Shown: positions 61,795 through 64,000 of the stretch, one piece after another
Layout of the letters: every line of letters starts with the position of its first letter
Numbering within the stretch: position 1 is the stretch's first letter
NCBI GenBank assembly: GCA_025617375.2
Contig: JAMYGW020000003.1
Span: forward strand, 2,790,001-2,854,000
Length of the DNA stretch: 64,000 nt
Reading direction: 5' to 3'
Source: Acarospora socialis
Lineage: Eukaryota > Ascomycota > Lecanoromycetes > Acarosporales > Acarosporaceae
Program-made: the position numbers and the translations under genes
Notes under the pieces: model-generated
Databases searched by the model: none
What the model was told of the DNA's origin: nothing
What the model saw: only the letters and a program-made list of their open reading frames with translations

Positions 61795-62717
61795 GTTTTC
61801 TACCCGTCTGTAATACATATGTGGAATATTTGGCAATACTGGCGTCTGGTGTGGCGAACAGCATATAGCGACGGCACCACATTCACGGGCTCATGCTCTC
61901 TTCTTCGTTCGATGCTTCGTCATGAATTTCCTTTGGTTCGGCCATGTAGCAAAAATCTCCAACTAATGAAATGGACTTCCAATACAAACCACTTAATACC
62001 GTCCCGAACTTCAGATAGAGCCGGACTATCCTCTGCTATGAGCCTTAGTAACACCATCTCACTTGCTTGAAACATGCATCATACATACCCTAAAACCAGG
62101 AGTAAAAGTCATTTCTGGGCTCTGAATGAGCGCCAGGCCCACTTTTAGTCAGGCGTTCCAACGTGGAGCAGAGAGATATGAAGCTGGGAGGGACTGCCGC
62201 GGTTCAGCTTTGATTCGACAGTGTGCTCAGAAGTATTCGCCAATTTTGCTGGCTGAATTTGGAGCAGCACCTACGACAGGAACAAGCCCCAGTCGGGCGT
62301 CAGTGTATATGTAGTACTGGGGGGAGCGGTGTGGCTATCTTTTCCCCTACGTCGCTCCTCGTTACTTACTTCCGCTCACATCTTCCTTCATAATCCTCTA
62401 GCCTACCTCAAGCCCACCGCTCCTCATCAACATCACTGACCATCCATGACGTGTACGTCGCCCGGAAGGACACAAGAAAGAACGTCAAGTTCTGACTCGG
62501 ACCTGTCAGTATGAGCACGGGCCAAGAGATAACGACTTAAATGACAATGAAAGGATATGCTTGAGACATGTGCTTTAGCCATAGGAGAGGTGTGGAGTGC
62601 GGGATAGATGGATATATATAATAAGCGGGAGTAGTGGAGGTAGTGCGGGTGTGAATGGACATAACAATGTTGAACCGAACACGATCTTAGCAAGAAACTT
62701 ACCTCGTCCCCATCCAC
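61795..62717. other. convergent 3' region between noxR and zinc-ribbon gene
   Basis: Nothing beyond 3' flanks is seen. The short frames here have no recognisable features. Confidence 0.4.
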
Positions 62718-63446
62718 TCAACGCTGTACGGGCATGACGGCCTCACCCAGCAAGGCTGCGCCGATTGCAAGGGTCCCTACAACGCCCAGCGCGAGCACCC
62801 CTACACCCGCACCCGCGCCGACCAGCAGTCTTTCTGCGTCTTTGGGGAGAGGCTCCGAGCACTGGAGACAGTAGTCGAGGTGGACTGGGTTCGTGTAATG
62901 GCACATCTGGCATATCTTGCATAGGATTTCCTGTAATGAAGGCTTGTGAGGGTTAGTAGTGTGAGAGGAAGGCATTGGTTTGCTGGAGTGGGGAAGAGAC
63001 GTACGTCCTGCCTGCTGGCTAGCCGGCGTGTCTGTAATGAGAGTTGAGATTAGATTGAAGTGCTGTGGAGGTGAGGAGTCCCTACGTTGGCTTCGCCGTG
63101 TACCGGAAGAGGCTTGGAGCAGGAAAAGCAGTGGGGAGCGTGCGTTAGGTTAATGTGCTGGCACATCACACATTCAACCAACTGTGAAGAGGAACATGGG
63201 ATGTTAGTACTGCGGCCGAATGTAGCATGGGAAGAGAAATACATTAGGGTTGCGTGCTTGATTTCGTGTCTACGGAAAAAGCGCGGTTAGAACAAGGGTG
63301 TCTTGGGGTGAGGTTTCCATACTTTGGTGCTGGAATGGGCATTTCGGACAGTCTATCCATCTGATGCAGTATATCCGTTTGTCGCGGTATATCTATTTGA
63401 GGCGGTATACCCGTTGGAGGTCGTGTAGCCGTTGGAGACCGTCCAT
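62718..63446 (-). CDS. small tandem zinc-ribbon protein with C-terminal membrane segment
   Basis: Well-supported exons are complement(63,086-63,181), (63,005-63,031) and (62,718-62,930), joined by 54- and 74-bp introns. Also likely is 63,243-63,269. Two CxxC...CxxC zinc-ribbon-like units are encoded (CVMCQHINLTHAPHCFSC and CKICQMCHYTNPVHLDYC, then LQC), followed by a Gly/Ala/Val-rich hydrophobic stretch (LLVGAGAGVGVLALGVVG) that could span a membrane. A phase-consistent start exists at 63,446 (exons 63,411-63,446 and 63,323-63,352), giving 143 residues, but the 5' end is uncertain because other frames there also look coding. All introns in this model are phase 0. Function is unknown. Confidence 0.45.
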
Positions 63447-63450
63447 CCGT
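63353..63450. repeat. 18-bp tandem repeat encoding or flanking the zinc-ribbon gene
   Basis: About five imperfect 18-bp units run here. In one minus-strand frame, starting at an ATG at 63,514, they read as YTxSNG hexapeptides; another frame is Pro-rich. Since they overlap the proposed first exons, the true N-terminus of the gene is unclear. Confidence 0.5.
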
Positions 63451-64000
63451 TTGATGACTCCTCGGATTCTTGCTCTTGCCTTATGTCTCCTCGACCCGCA
63501 AAGTCACGAGACATGATAGGTCCCAACGTGCGGAAACTGCCTCAAGGTGTCTTTCTGGCCGTAGAAGATTGACGCGTGACAAGGAAGGAGATAAAAAAAT
63601 TATCTGTGTGCTTCGAGAGCGCGCAGCTTTAGTTACACGTCAGCAGCCTGAGTGGCTGTGTAGCCTGGCTGGCTGGAAGATGGGGGCCACCTGCGAGTAT
63701 ACATGACGGATAGTGTTGATTGCGGTTCTGTTCAGCATTATATTTGGACAATGCTGGAGATCAACAAGCAGAGCTGTGGGTCTCAACAGGGGAACTCGAG
63801 TAGTAGACTGTCCATGTTTAGGGCCCATTGTCGTTGATGATGCGACTGAGTTCACAATTCACCCTACCCTGGATGGGGGCTAAGACCAACACCAACATCA
63901 CACGTTCTCCCGTAGCTCGGATTATACCATCGTTAAGCTGTCTCAAACATCCACTGTCAACTTCCAGAATAACTCATGAGTACACTCAATGTCTGAGTGG
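63447..64000. other. right-edge sequence, nothing called
   Basis: Short frames on both strands lack domains. One of them (minus strand from ATG 63,514) reads into the 18-bp repeats and may belong to the zinc-ribbon gene. Confidence 0.35.

Noticed and set aside
61235-61882. 215-codon minus-strand frame
   Set aside because: Lies antisense over noxR coding exons and has no domain; it is a composition shadow.
33062-64000. tRNA or rRNA genes
   Set aside because: I looked for T-loop-like GGTTCGA words and paired arms and found no convincing cloverleaf or rRNA segment.

Overview
The window looks like a chromosome segment from a filamentous ascomycete (Pezizomycotina). The coding half has short introns (about 45-97 bp) with CTAAC/CTGAC-type branch sites, and it carries typical genes of such fungi: a NoxR-type NADPH oxidase regulator, the TORC2 subunit Ste16/Rictor, urate oxidase, the SOD copper chaperone and a double-RING/LON protein. 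The genome is two-speed. About 1-32,800 and about 34,620-37,757 are AT-rich, repeat-derived and full of decayed reading frames. 37,758-64,000 is GC-balanced and genic.

The left block contains three Ty3/Gypsy LTR-retrotransposon fossils with recognisable ends and matching 5-bp target duplications. An outer element (8,954-22,131, minus strand, 161-bp LTRs, TSD AAAAC) was entered, within its RNase H region, by an inner element (11,212-17,403, minus strand, 331-bp LTRs, TSD ACAAC). A third element (26,590-32,791, plus strand, about 352-bp LTRs, TSD AGTTG) shares internal sequence and the 3' part of its LTR with the inner one but has a different U3. Both of these carry an extra antisense Cys-cluster/coiled-coil frame near the 3' LTR. 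Other contents are a solo LTR (36,065-36,339), an older LTR-like stretch (about 1,682-1,976), a possible MITE (5,573-5,967), a degenerate tandem array (7,798-8,165), a decayed PAK/Ste20-like kinase (about 24,560-25,300) and long stretches of unrecognised decayed coding sequence.

The most unusual signal is the mutational signature of the AT-rich blocks. By eye CpG is absent and CpC/GpG nearly absent, while CpA/TpG and CpT/ApG remain common. That is not the classical CpA-to-TpA RIP pattern. It suggests loss of C specifically when followed by C or G.

A small non-mutated island (about 33,000-34,600) between the two AT-rich blocks holds one two-exon gene for a tiny secreted protein with 12 cysteines, a good effector-like candidate. 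The genic half then reads: an acidic conserved-looking protein (39,474-40,220, minus); a long gene-poor stretch; the RING/LON protein (45,571-47,281, minus); Ste16/Rictor (50,306-54,702, minus, nine exons, one GC-AG intron); urate oxidase (55,496-56,514, plus), divergent from Ste16 and with a UaY-like site and GATA sites upstream; mitochondrial ribosomal protein uL13m (56,719-57,342, minus), head-to-head with the SOD1 copper chaperone (57,674-58,547, plus); NoxR (59,939-61,794, plus); and a small zinc-ribbon/membrane protein gene (62,718 to about 63,446, minus) with an apparent internal exon duplication. The housekeeping genes are functionally unrelated and independently transcribed. The two divergent pairs share upstream regions of 793 and 331 bp.
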